Made by a program: the position numbers and the translations under genes. The notes under the pieces were generated by a model. That model did no database searches. It was not told the DNA's origin and saw only the letters and a list, made by a program, of their open reading frames with translations. From assembly GCA_002327315.1 (NCBI GenBank), contig DCVI01000197.1, positions 14,778 to 21,808 of the forward strand: DNA of 7,031 nt, written 5' to 3'. This stretch comes from Syntrophaceae bacterium UBA2192. GTDB taxonomy: Bacteria; Desulfobacterota; Syntrophia; Syntrophales; UBA2192. Below are positions 1 through 5,583 of the stretch, piece by piece; position 1 is the stretch's first letter; each line of letters begins with the position of its first letter.

Positions 1-99
1 GGGATCACGCTGATCGTGGTCACCCACAACCAGTCGCTGGCAGACCGCATGGCCCGCTGTATCGGGCTTCGTGACGGAAAAATCGTGAAGGGTGAGTGA
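1..99 (+). CDS. lolD: ABC transporter ATP-binding protein, C-terminal end (LolD-like), 5' partial
   Basis: Only the last 32 codons are in the window, read in frame 1 to the TGA at 97-99. The peptide GITLIVVTHNQSLADRMARC holds the conserved H-loop segment of ABC ATPases (VTHN, His at residue 9 of the fragment) and ends in the typical LRDGKIVKGE tail. Seen directly: an ABC ATPase C-terminus. By family knowledge, LolD is the ATPase of the LolCDE complex, which extracts lipoproteins from the inner membrane and hands them to LolA. The LolD assignment rests on context: it lies one base ahead of bamA, and a lolC/lolD pair ahead of bamA is common in deltaproteobacteria. A MacB-like or other efflux ATPase cannot be excluded from this fragment. 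The bamA ribosome binding site lies inside its last codons, so the two are probably cotranscribed and translationally coupled. Confidence 0.75.
   Translation, partial: GITLIVVTHNQSLADRMARCIGLRDGKIVKGE
87..92 (+). promoter_or_regulatory. bamA ribosome binding site deciding the start
   Basis: GAAGGG at 87-92 lies 8 bases ahead of ATG 101. An in-frame GTG at 92 would give three more residues, but it overlaps this motif and has no comparable site upstream. The ATG at 101 also gives a cleaner signal peptide start (MKRSGKT), so it is preferred. Confidence 0.7.
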
Positions 100-100
100 C

Positions 101-2749
101 ATGAAACGATCGGGAAAAACCTTCGCCCTGGCCCTGCTGCTGCTCCTCGCCTGCTTCCTGGTCGCCCCGCTCGAAGCCGCCGCGCAGAGGATCGCCGTCT
201 TCCCCTTCGACATCTACAGCGAACGGGATGCCACGCTTTTGCGAAACGCCATCTACAACAGCATGACCCTGGAGCTCGGCAAGATCCGTACGATCCAGAT
301 CGTCCCGCGGGAGCAATTCGCGCCGCTCGTAAGCGGAAAGAAGGCCGACGAGGCGCTGGCGCTCTCCGTCGGAAAGCAGATCCGGGCCGACTACGTGATC
401 GTGGGAAGCCTCACCCAGCTTGGCAACCGCGTGAGCCTCGACGCCAAGGCCGTCACCGTGGAAACGGGCGCCGTGATCGCGGGGCTCTTCGCCCAGGGCG
501 CGGGGATCGAAAACACGGGGGCCTTCGCGACACAGCTCGCCCGGGACATCCTCGCCAGGGTTTCCGGCAAACAGGTTATCGCCCGAATCGATCTGACGGG
601 CAACCGGCGGATCGAGAGCACCGTCATTTACAACGTTCTCAAGGGCGCGAAGGGAAAGATCTTCTCCGAGGAGGACCTCTCGTCCGACATCCGGGCCATC
701 TACCGGACGGGCTACTTCACGGACGTGAAGGCCGATGTGACGGACAGCGACGACGGCAAGGTGATCACCTTCATCCTGGAGGAGCGTCCCTTCGTCAACG
801 AAATCCGGATCAAGGGAAACGATGCCATCAAGGCCGATGACATCCGCGGGGTCCTCTCCTTCAAAATCAAGCAGGCCTACAACCCCGACCGAATCAAGGC
901 CGACACGGACAAGATCAAGGCGCTCTACGACGACAAGGGTTACTACAACGCCGAGATCTCCTTCACGACCGAGAAAGTCAGGGAACGGGACGTCAACGTC
1001 ATCATCGACATCAAGGAAAACGACCTGCTCTACGTGAAGACCATCGAATTCACGGGCAACCGGGCCTTCACGAACAAGGAACTGAAGGCCCTGCTTGAGA
1101 CCTCCGAGTGGAGCATCTTCTCCTTCCTCACGGACTCGGGTGTCCTCAAGAAGGAAAAGCTCCGGGAAAGCCTCAACCGGGTGAAGGTCTTCTACATGAA
1201 CAACGGCTACATCCAGACCCAGGTGGGAGAGCCGGAGATCACACACGACAAGAAATGGATCTATATCCGGATCCCCGTCTCCGAGGGCAGGCAGTTCAAG
1301 GTCGGAAAGGTGGAGATCACGGGCGACACCCTCTCGGTCCCCAGGGAGGAACTCCTCGACAAGCTCAACATCAAGAAGAAGGACTACTACGACCGGGAGG
1401 CCATTTCGAAAGACCTCGAGTACCTGACGCGGATGACCCACAACGACGGCTATGCCTACGCCGAGATCAACCCCAAGAGCCAAACGATCGAGGCGGAGCA
1501 GAAGGTCGACATCGCCTACGACATCCGGAAAGGAAACCTCGTCTACTTCAACCGGATCAACATCACCGGCAACACGAAGACCCGCGACAAGGTCATCCGG
1601 CGGCAGCTGATGTTCACGGAAGGGGAGCTCTACAACAGCGACAAACTGAAAACCAGCTATGCCCAGCTCAACCGGCTCCGCTTCTTCGAGGAGGTGAATT
1701 TCCAGACGGCCAAGGGGCCCGAGGAGAACCTGACGGACATCAACATCGGCGTCAAGGAGCGCCCCACGGGGATGTTCTCGATCGGCGCCGGCTACAGCGG
1801 CCAGGACGGCGCCATGCTCATGGCCCAGATCGCCCAGCAGAACCTCTTCGGCCGGGGACAGAGCCTGAGCCTCCAGGGGGCCATCGGGACGGTAAACAAC
1901 AGCGTAAACCTGTCTTTTACGGAACCGTACCTTTTCGACCTTCCCCTCTGGATGAAGACCGACATCTGGTCGCTCACACACGAATACGACACGTACAATC
2001 TCGCTTCGCAGGGGGCGGGCATCACCTTCGGCTACCCCATCTGGGAGAAGATCACCGGCTATGTCGGGTACCGGTATTCTGTGAACGACGTGAAGGACGT
2101 CCTGATCTCGGCCCCCCAGGATGTCAAGGACCAGGCGGGCGTGACGTCCACGAGCGGCATCCTTCTCGCTCTGTCCCGCGACACGACGGACGACACGATG
2201 TTCCCGACGACGGGCAGCCGCCGCCGGGCCGATTTCAACCTGGCAGGGACCATTTTTGGCGGCGACAACTCCTACGGGAAATACAATTACGGCGCGTCGT
2301 GGTTCTTCAAGGTACCGCCCTTCGGAGAAGACCTCGTCTTCTCGCCCCGGTGGCGCATCGGCTACATCCAGGCCTTCGAGGATAAGGAGATCCCCGTCTA
2401 CGAGCTCTACCTCCTCGGGGGGCTCAACTCCATCCGGGGCCTAAAGGACGTGGGGGTAACCGACCCCAAAACGGGCTCCGTCATCGGCGGCAACAGGATG
2501 CTGCTCTTCAACTTCGAGTTCATCTTCCCCATCCTCAAGAACGCCGGTATGAAGGGGGTCGTTTTCTTCGACACAGGTAACGCCTGGAACAACGAGTACG
2601 ACCTCGGGGACATGAGGAAAACGGCAGGCGCCGGTATCCGCTGGTACTCGCCTGTCGGGCCGCTGCGCCTCGAGTGGGGCTACGTCCTGGACCCCAAGCC
2701 CGGGGAGCCGGCCTACCGCTGGGACTTCACGATGGGATGGACGATGTAA
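101..2749 (+). CDS. bamA: Outer membrane protein assembly factor BamA (Omp85) with extra N-terminal domain
   Basis: This 882-residue protein is the core of the Bam complex, which folds and inserts beta-barrel proteins into the outer membrane. Residues 1-28 are a signal peptide (KR, then a leucine-rich core, AAA before Gln29). Residues about 29-155 form an additional domain opening RIAVFPFDIYS and containing ADYVIVGSLTQLG; it resembles the CsgG/LpoB/TolB-N type alpha-beta fold. Five POTRA repeats follow, at about 160-229, 231-307, 308-395, 397-478 and 480-555, each opening with a strand such as IDLTGN, IRIKGN, IEFTGN, VEITGD or INITGN. The barrel runs from about 556 to 882. Its L6 motif reads SIRGL (777-781), against VRGF in E. 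coli. The C-terminus is FTMGWTM, ending in Met rather than the usual aromatic residue. The protein is longer than E. coli BamA (about 810) because of the N-terminal domain. It starts one base after lolD and is followed by skp, the classic order. The BamA call is very secure; the fold of the extra domain is inferred from sequence pattern only. Confidence 0.97.
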   Translation: MKRSGKTFALALLLLLACFLVAPLEAAAQRIAVFPFDIYSERDATLLRNAIYNSMTLELGKIRTIQIVPREQFAPLVSGKKADEALALSVGKQIRADYVIVGSLTQLGNRVSLDAKAVTVETGAVIAGLFAQGAGIENTGAFATQLARDILARVSGKQVIARIDLTGNRRIESTVIYNVLKGAKGKIFSEEDLSSDIRAIYRTGYFTDVKADVTDSDDGKVITFILEERPFVNEIRIKGNDAIKADDIRGVLSFKIKQAYNPDRIKADTDKIKALYDDKGYYNAEISFTTEKVRERDVNVIIDIKENDLLYVKTIEFTGNRAFTNKELKALLETSEWSIFSFLTDSGVLKKEKLRESLNRVKVFYMNNGYIQTQVGEPEITHDKKWIYIRIPVSEGRQFKVGKVEITGDTLSVPREELLDKLNIKKKDYYDREAISKDLEYLTRMTHNDGYAYAEINPKSQTIEAEQKVDIAYDIRKGNLVYFNRINITGNTKTRDKVIRRQLMFTEGELYNSDKLKTSYAQLNRLRFFEEVNFQTAKGPEENLTDINIGVKERPTGMFSIGAGYSGQDGAMLMAQIAQQNLFGRGQSLSLQGAIGTVNNSVNLSFTEPYLFDLPLWMKTDIWSLTHEYDTYNLASQGAGITFGYPIWEKITGYVGYRYSVNDVKDVLISAPQDVKDQAGVTSTSGILLALSRDTTDDTMFPTTGSRRRADFNLAGTIFGGDNSYGKYNYGASWFFKVPPFGEDLVFSPRWRIGYIQAFEDKEIPVYELYLLGGLNSIRGLKDVGVTDPKTGSVIGGNRMLLFNFEFIFPILKNAGMKGVVFFDTGNAWNNEYDLGDMRKTAGAGIRWYSPVGPLRLEWGYVLDPKPGEPAYRWDFTMGWTM

Positions 2750-2750
2750 A

Positions 2751-2836
2751 CAATTGGCTTAAGGCGTAAAGCTAACGGCATAAGGGCATTTTGAATAAAA
2801 TCTTTTTCCTCATGACCCTAAGCCTTAAGCCATTTG
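2751..2836. repeat. Imperfect inverted repeat enclosing the bamA-skp spacer
   Basis: Bases 2751-2765 are complementary to 2822-2836 at 14 of 15 positions, including a perfect 10-base match (GGCTTAAGGC at 2756-2765 with GCCTTAAGCC at 2822-2831). An inner weaker pairing, 2777-2789 with 2812-2824, matches 10 of 13 positions, so the arms are largely nested and could form a long imperfect hairpin. The loop (about 2790-2811) is A/T-rich and includes a small ATTTT/AAAAT dyad and TCTTTTT. It may fold in RNA and attenuate or process the transcript between bamA and skp, but it lacks the compact GC stem plus U-run of an intrinsic terminator. Confidence 0.75.
2756..2790 (+). repeat. Heptamer array, left arm (GGCNNNN units)
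   Basis: The sequence reads as five consecutive 7-base units beginning at 2756, 2763, 2770, 2777 and 2784. Units 1, 2 and 4 are GGCTTAA, GGCGTAA and GGCATAA. Unit 3 is degenerate (AGCTAAC) and unit 5 slips by one base (GGGCATT). It is noncoding, starting 7 bases after the bamA stop. Confidence 0.65.
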
Positions 2837-2859
2837 CCATTTGCCGTGTTTGATTTGCC
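2818..2859 (-). repeat. Heptamer array, right arm (NNNNGCC units)
   Basis: Six units in exact 7-base register start at 2818, 2825, 2832, 2839, 2846 and 2853. Five end in GCC: CTAAGCC, TTAAGCC and three copies of ATTTGCC; the fifth unit is GTGTTTG. Read on the minus strand this is the same GGCNNNN unit as in the left arm, so the two arrays are inverted relative to each other. Bases 2822-2840 recur at 4573-4591 with one mismatch. Confidence 0.8.
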
Positions 2860-2869
2860 AATAACTTTA

Positions 2870-2875
2870 AAGGAG
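2870..2875 (+). promoter_or_regulatory. skp ribosome binding site deciding the start
   Basis: AAGGAG at 2870-2875 sits 9 bases ahead of ATG 2885. The reading frame is open upstream to a TTG at 2834, but that start would translate the heptamer array and put 17 unrelated residues ahead of a good signal peptide. ATG 2885 is therefore the start. Confidence 0.85.
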
Positions 2876-2884
2876 AACCGTACA

Positions 2885-3442
2885 ATGAAGAAACACATGT
2901 ACATCACCGGCCTTCTGGCCATTGCCATCGTGTTTGCCCTGTCGGCCACGGAAGCAGCCGCACAGAAGATCGGATTCATCAACATGCGGGCGGTCATGTC
3001 TCAATCCGATGCCGGCAAAAAGGCCGAGGTCGAACTCAAGAAGGTCATGGAGAAAAAGAAGGCCGATATCGCAAAGAAGGAAGACGAACTCAAGAAGATG
3101 AAGGACGAGATCGAGAAGCAGAAATCGGTGCTCTCGGCGGAGGCCTACCGGGAAAAGGAGTCGAACTACCAGGTCAAGTTCCGCGACTACCAGCGGCAGG
3201 TCCAGGACGCCAACGAGGAGTTGGCCAAGAAGGAGCAGGCCCTCACCGGTGTGATGATCCCCGAAATCCTCAAGGTCGTCGAGCAGGTGGGCAAGCAGGG
3301 GAAATACGATGCCATTCTCGACCTCAACAACCCCGTCGTCGTCTACCACGACAAGGAGGACAACCTCACGAAGAAGATCATCGAGGAGTACAACAAGGGA
3401 GCCGGAAAGTCCGCCCCCGCCCCCGCGAAGGGAAAGAAGTAA
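2885..3442 (+). CDS. skp: OmpH/Skp-family periplasmic chaperone
   Basis: Skp is a trimeric periplasmic holdase that binds unfolded outer membrane proteins leaving Sec and delivers them to BamA. The 185-residue product begins with a signal peptide (MKKHMYITG, a hydrophobic core to about residue 20, cleavage likely after AAA26). The mature protein opens with the family's beta strand KIGFINMRAVMSQSDAGKKA (28-47). A long Lys/Glu-rich helical hairpin occupies about 45-125, the tentacle arms of the chaperone. The returning segment (IPEILKVVEQVGKQGKYDAI, 125-144) and LNNPVVVYHD (147-156) close the trimerisation body. An unusual short Ala/Pro/Lys tail (SAPAPAKGKK, 176-185) follows the family fold. 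Its length is close to the usual 160-190. It lies between bamA and lpxD as in many proteobacteria. The spacer upstream carries inverted repeats, so its dose relative to bamA may be set separately. Confidence 0.92.
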   Translation: MKKHMYITGLLAIAIVFALSATEAAAQKIGFINMRAVMSQSDAGKKAEVELKKVMEKKKADIAKKEDELKKMKDEIEKQKSVLSAEAYREKESNYQVKFRDYQRQVQDANEELAKKEQALTGVMIPEILKVVEQVGKQGKYDAILDLNNPVVVYHDKEDNLTKKIIEEYNKGAGKSAPAPAKGKK

Positions 3443-3473
3443 AAGGATAAGAAGGATAGCATCGAGCCACGGC

Positions 3474-3479
3474 AGGTGA
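3474..3479 (+). promoter_or_regulatory. lpxD ribosome binding site deciding the start
   Basis: AGGTGA at 3474-3479 matches the 3' half of the consensus Shine-Dalgarno (TAAGGAGGTGA) and lies 5 bases ahead of ATG 3485. An in-frame GTG at 3476 falls inside this motif and has no good site of its own. AAGGATAG at 3452-3459 is too far away for either start. Confidence 0.65.
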
Positions 3480-3484
3480 CACTC

Positions 3485-4516
3485 ATGGGGAAGACCCTCT
3501 CCGAGATCGCCGCTTTTATCCAGGCAACCGTCGTCGGCGACGGTACCGTCGAGATCCGCGACATCAAGGGGTTGGATGAGGCGGGCGAGGGGGATCTCAC
3601 ATTCCTCGCCAACGCGAAGTACCGCAAGAAGATCGCCACGACGGCCGCCTCGGCCATCCTGGTGTCGGCGCCCGTCGAAGGGACGGGGAAGAACTTCATC
3701 GTCGTGAAGGACCCCTACGCCGCGCTGGCCCGCCTGCTTTCGCTCTTCTATCCCGAAAAGCGCGACTTCCTGGGGGTGAGTCCTGACGCCTTCATCGATC
3801 CCGAAGCCGTTGTGGCAGACGGGGCAACGGTCTACGCGGGGGCTTTCGTGGGCAGGGGGGCCAATATCGGCCGGGGTGCCGTTCTCTACCCCGGCGTCTA
3901 CGTCGGCCCCGATGCCGCTGTGGACGAGGATTCCATCCTGTACCCCAATGTGACGGTCTATCGCCGCTGCCTCATCGGCCGGCGGGTCGTCCTTCATGCG
4001 GGGGTTGTCGTGGGCAGCGACGGGTTCGGGTTTGCAAATCCGGGCGTCGAGAATCGCAAGGTCCCCCAGGTGGGGATCGTGCAGATCGACGACGACGTGG
4101 AGATCCAGGCCAACACGACGATCGACCGGGGCACCCTCGGCAAGACCTGGATTCAGCGGGGCGCCAAGATCGACAACCTCGTCCAGATCGCCCACAACGT
4201 CGTCATCGGCGAGAACTCGATCATCGTCTCCCAGGTCGGCATCTCGGGGAGCACCCGGCTCGGCAAGCGTGTCCTCATCGGGGGGCAGGCTGGACTGGTC
4301 GGCCACATCAACATCGGCGACAACGTCATGATCGCGGCTCGGGCGGGCGTCAACAAGGACATCCCCGCTTCGCGTATCGTGTCCGGGACCCCGGCCATTC
4401 CCCACACGGACTGGCTGAGGCTTAGCGCCCACATCCAGCGCCTGCCGGAGATGCACAAGACCGTTTTGGAACTCAAGAAGAAAATAGAAGAACTGGAAGA
4501 AAAGCTCAAACCCTGA
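3485..4516 (+). CDS. lpxD: UDP-3-O/N-acylglucosamine N-acyltransferase LpxD
   Basis: LpxD transfers a (R)-3-hydroxyacyl chain from acyl-ACP to the 2-amino group of the acylated UDP-glucosamine, the third step of lipid A synthesis, in the cytoplasm. The 343-residue product matches the family length (341 in E. coli). Residues 1-95 are the uridine-binding domain, with GDLTFLANAKY (36-46) and NFIVVKDPYAALARLL (70-85). Hexapeptide repeats of the left-handed beta helix run from about 100 to 300. Signature segments are GSDGFGFA (177-184), NTTIDRG (210-216) and NLVQIAHNVVIG (231-242), in which His237 matches catalytic His239 of E. coli. The C-terminal helix (LELKKKIEELEEKLKP) is the ACP-contacting coil. 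It follows skp by 42 bases; that gap holds an AAGGATA repeat at 3443-3449 and 3453-3459. In this operon the acceptor may be the 3-amido form (see gnnA/gnnB), which LpxD would have to accept. Confidence 0.97.
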   Translation: MGKTLSEIAAFIQATVVGDGTVEIRDIKGLDEAGEGDLTFLANAKYRKKIATTAASAILVSAPVEGTGKNFIVVKDPYAALARLLSLFYPEKRDFLGVSPDAFIDPEAVVADGATVYAGAFVGRGANIGRGAVLYPGVYVGPDAAVDEDSILYPNVTVYRRCLIGRRVVLHAGVVVGSDGFGFANPGVENRKVPQVGIVQIDDDVEIQANTTIDRGTLGKTWIQRGAKIDNLVQIAHNVVIGENSIIVSQVGISGSTRLGKRVLIGGQAGLVGHINIGDNVMIAARAGVNKDIPASRIVSGTPAIPHTDWLRLSAHIQRLPEMHKTVLELKKKIEELEEKLKP

Positions 4517-4524
4517 AAACCCAC

Positions 4525-4547
4525 GGCAATAAAGGGGAACGGCAGGG
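4525..4547 (+). repeat. Degenerate left arm of the second heptamer repeat
   Basis: GGC occurs at 4525 and 4541 with AAGGGGA between them. Read in the same sense, this 23-base stretch partly resembles the reverse complement of the array at 4562-4596, though spacing and units are eroded. It looks like a decayed partner arm, but the similarity is weak. Confidence 0.35.
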
Positions 4548-4561
4548 TCAGCATCCTTGTG

Positions 4562-4596
4562 ATCGGCCCTTTGCCTTAAGCCTTTTGCCATAAGCC
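4562..4596 (-). repeat. Heptamer array in the lpxD-lpxA spacer (NNNNGCC units)
   Basis: Five units in exact 7-base register start at 4562, 4569, 4576, 4583 and 4590, all ending in GCC; examples are CTTTGCC, TTAAGCC and ATAAGCC. The stretch 4573-4591 matches 2822-2840 in the bamA-skp spacer at 18 of 19 bases, including an identical GCCTTAAGCC. The two loci therefore belong to one dispersed repeat family. The array ends 16 bases before the lpxA start. Confidence 0.8.
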
Positions 4597-4600
4597 CGTG

Positions 4601-4605
4601 AAGGA
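4601..4605 (+). promoter_or_regulatory. lpxA ribosome binding site deciding the start
   Basis: AAGGA at 4601-4605 lies 7 bases ahead of ATG 4613. An in-frame GTG at 4598 would add five residues (KENH after the initiator), but it overlaps the site and extends beyond the normal LpxA N-terminus. ATG 4613 is preferred. Confidence 0.75.
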
Positions 4606-4612
4606 AAACCAC

Positions 4613-5386
4613 ATGAAGATCCACCCATCTGCCGTCATATCGCCCGAGGCAAAGCTTGCCGAGGGCGTCGAAGTAGGCCCCTTCAGCGTCATCGGGCCCA
4701 GCGTCACGATCGGGAAGGCAACCGTCATCGGCCCCCATGTCGTCATCCAGAGCCACACGGATATCGGCGAGAACAACCGTATCTTCCAGTTCGCCAGCAT
4801 CGGGGCCCCTCCGCAAGATCTGAAATACCGCGGGGAGGAGACGCGCGTCGTCATCGGCAACAACAATACCATCCGGGAGTTCGTGACGATCAACCGCTCC
4901 ACCACGGCCGATATCGGCGTGACGAAGATCGGCAACCACAACCTCATCATGGCCTATTGTCACGTGGCCCACAACTGCCTGCTCGAGAACAACATCGTCA
5001 TGGCCAATGCGGCCAACCTGGCCGGACACATCCACGTCGAGAACTTCGCCATCATCGGGGGACTGACCGGCATCCACCAGTTCACCCGGATCGGGCGGCA
5101 CTGCATCATCGGCGGGGCCTCGGCGGTGACGAAAGACGTCCCGCCCTACGTAACGGCGGCGGGCAACTACGCGTCGCTCTACGGTCTCAACCTCATCGGC
5201 CTCAAGCGCAGGGGCTTTTCCGAGGAAACGATCGCCGCCCTGAAGAAGGTCTACAAGATTTTCTTCCGCTCGTCGCTCACCGTGGCGAAGGCCATCGAGA
5301 AGGCCCGGGCCGAAATGCCCGACCTGCCCGAGGTGCGCACCTTCATCGAGTTCGTCGAACAGTCCAAGCGGGGCGTGACGCGCTGA
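4613..5386 (+). CDS. lpxA: UDP-N-acetylglucosamine acyltransferase LpxA
   Basis: LpxA starts lipid A synthesis by moving a (R)-3-hydroxyacyl chain from acyl-ACP to position 3 of the UDP-sugar. The product has 257 residues (262 in E. coli). The left-handed beta helix runs from residue 1 to about 185 and the helical C-terminal domain follows, ending TFIEFVEQSKRGVTR. Numbering runs five behind E. coli. Conserved residues are catalytic His120 (E. coli 125), His117, His139, His155, the PPQDLKY segment with Asp69 and Lys71, and Arg199 in GLKRRGF. Gly168 matches E. coli Gly173, the residue of the acyl-chain ruler; a glycine there permits longer chains (about C14) in E. coli, but this does not settle chain length here. 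The residue after the catalytic His is Asn121, where E. coli has Asp. The neighbouring gnnA/gnnB pair suggests that the acceptor may be the 3-amino analogue UDP-GlcNAc3N, giving an amide instead of an ester. Identity is secure; substrate preference is inferred. Confidence 0.97.
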   Translation: MKIHPSAVISPEAKLAEGVEVGPFSVIGPSVTIGKATVIGPHVVIQSHTDIGENNRIFQFASIGAPPQDLKYRGEETRVVIGNNNTIREFVTINRSTTADIGVTKIGNHNLIMAYCHVAHNCLLENNIVMANAANLAGHIHVENFAIIGGLTGIHQFTRIGRHCIIGGASAVTKDVPPYVTAAGNYASLYGLNLIGLKRRGFSEETIAALKKVYKIFFRSSLTVAKAIEKARAEMPDLPEVRTFIEFVEQSKRGVTR

Positions 5387-5448
5387 GGCGCGGCGACTCG
5401 GGAAAAGCCTTGCTGATTGCAAGAATGTTGTTCCGCGATGGGCCCGAC

Positions 5449-5488
5449 GAAGTTAGGAAGCTAAGAAGTGAGGAAGAGCGGAGTGGAA
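5449..5488 (+). repeat. Octamer array, left arm (GAAGNNNN units)
   Basis: Four consecutive 8-base units each start with GAAG, at 5449, 5457, 5465 and 5473: GAAGTTAG, GAAGCTAA, GAAGTGAG and GAAGAGCG. A degenerate fifth (GAGTGGAA) follows at 5481. The register is exact. It lies in the lpxA-gnnA spacer. Confidence 0.8.
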
Positions 5489-5501
5489 TCATTCTCTTTT
5501 C

Positions 5502-5533
5502 CTAACTTCCGATCTTCTCCACTTCCGCTCTTC
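5502..5533 (-). repeat. Octamer array, right arm (NNNNCTTC units)
   Basis: Four 8-base units in exact register start at 5502, 5510, 5518 and 5526, each ending in CTTC. The first is the exact reverse complement of the first left-arm unit, and the last (CGCTCTTC) that of the fourth left-arm unit. Two stems follow. Stem A is 5449-5459 with 5499-5509, 11 perfect pairs. Stem B is 5473-5486 with 5519-5533, 14 pairs and a one-base bulge. Their order is A-B-A'-B', so they cannot both form as simple nested hairpins. Confidence 0.8.
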
Positions 5534-5583
5534 GTTTCCAATAGCCTGCAACGTTTCAGGGAGTCTCGGAACATCGATACGCT

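Noticed and set aside
143..154. Lipobox-like LLAC in the BamA signal peptide
   Set aside because: Cys18 follows LLA, but Leu at -2 is atypical, hydrophobic sequence continues after it, and a good signal peptidase I site (AAA before Gln29) follows. BamA is not a lipoprotein.
20..1981. 653-codon open frame on the minus strand opposite bamA
   Set aside because: It mirrors the codon pattern of a GC-rich gene, is rich in Asp, Val and Leu repeats without domain signals, and lies opposite a certain bamA.
1108..2385. 425-codon + strand frame inside bamA
   Set aside because: It is an out-of-frame reading of the BamA coding sequence, with a Pro/Arg/His-rich product and no ribosome site.
2788..2807. 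Intrinsic terminator after bamA
   Set aside because: ATTTT/AAAAT followed by TCTTTTT is an all-A/T stem too weak for a terminator, and it is the loop of the repeat structure.
2834..2887. Promoter for skp in the A/T-rich part of the spacer
   Set aside because: TTGCCA and TTGATT resemble -35 boxes, but no -10 box lies at acceptable spacing, and the TTG motifs are part of the heptamer units.
2867..5422. 851-codon open frame on the minus strand spanning skp, lpxD and lpxA
   Set aside because: It runs opposite three secure genes and their spacers, has low-complexity Asp/Val/Leu composition and shows no recognisable domain.
5409..5423. Small hairpin CTTGC/GCAAG after lpxA as terminator
   Set aside because: A five-pair stem with a five-base loop and no U-run afterwards is easily found by chance.
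4957..5505. 182-codon + strand frame overlapping lpxA and running into the octamer array
   Set aside because: It is an out-of-frame reading of lpxA; the product is Arg/His-rich and its end is translated repeat.
5449..5533. CRISPR array or insertion-sequence end
   Set aside because: Units are only 8 bases with no spacers, there is no transposase or cas gene, and no target duplication is visible.
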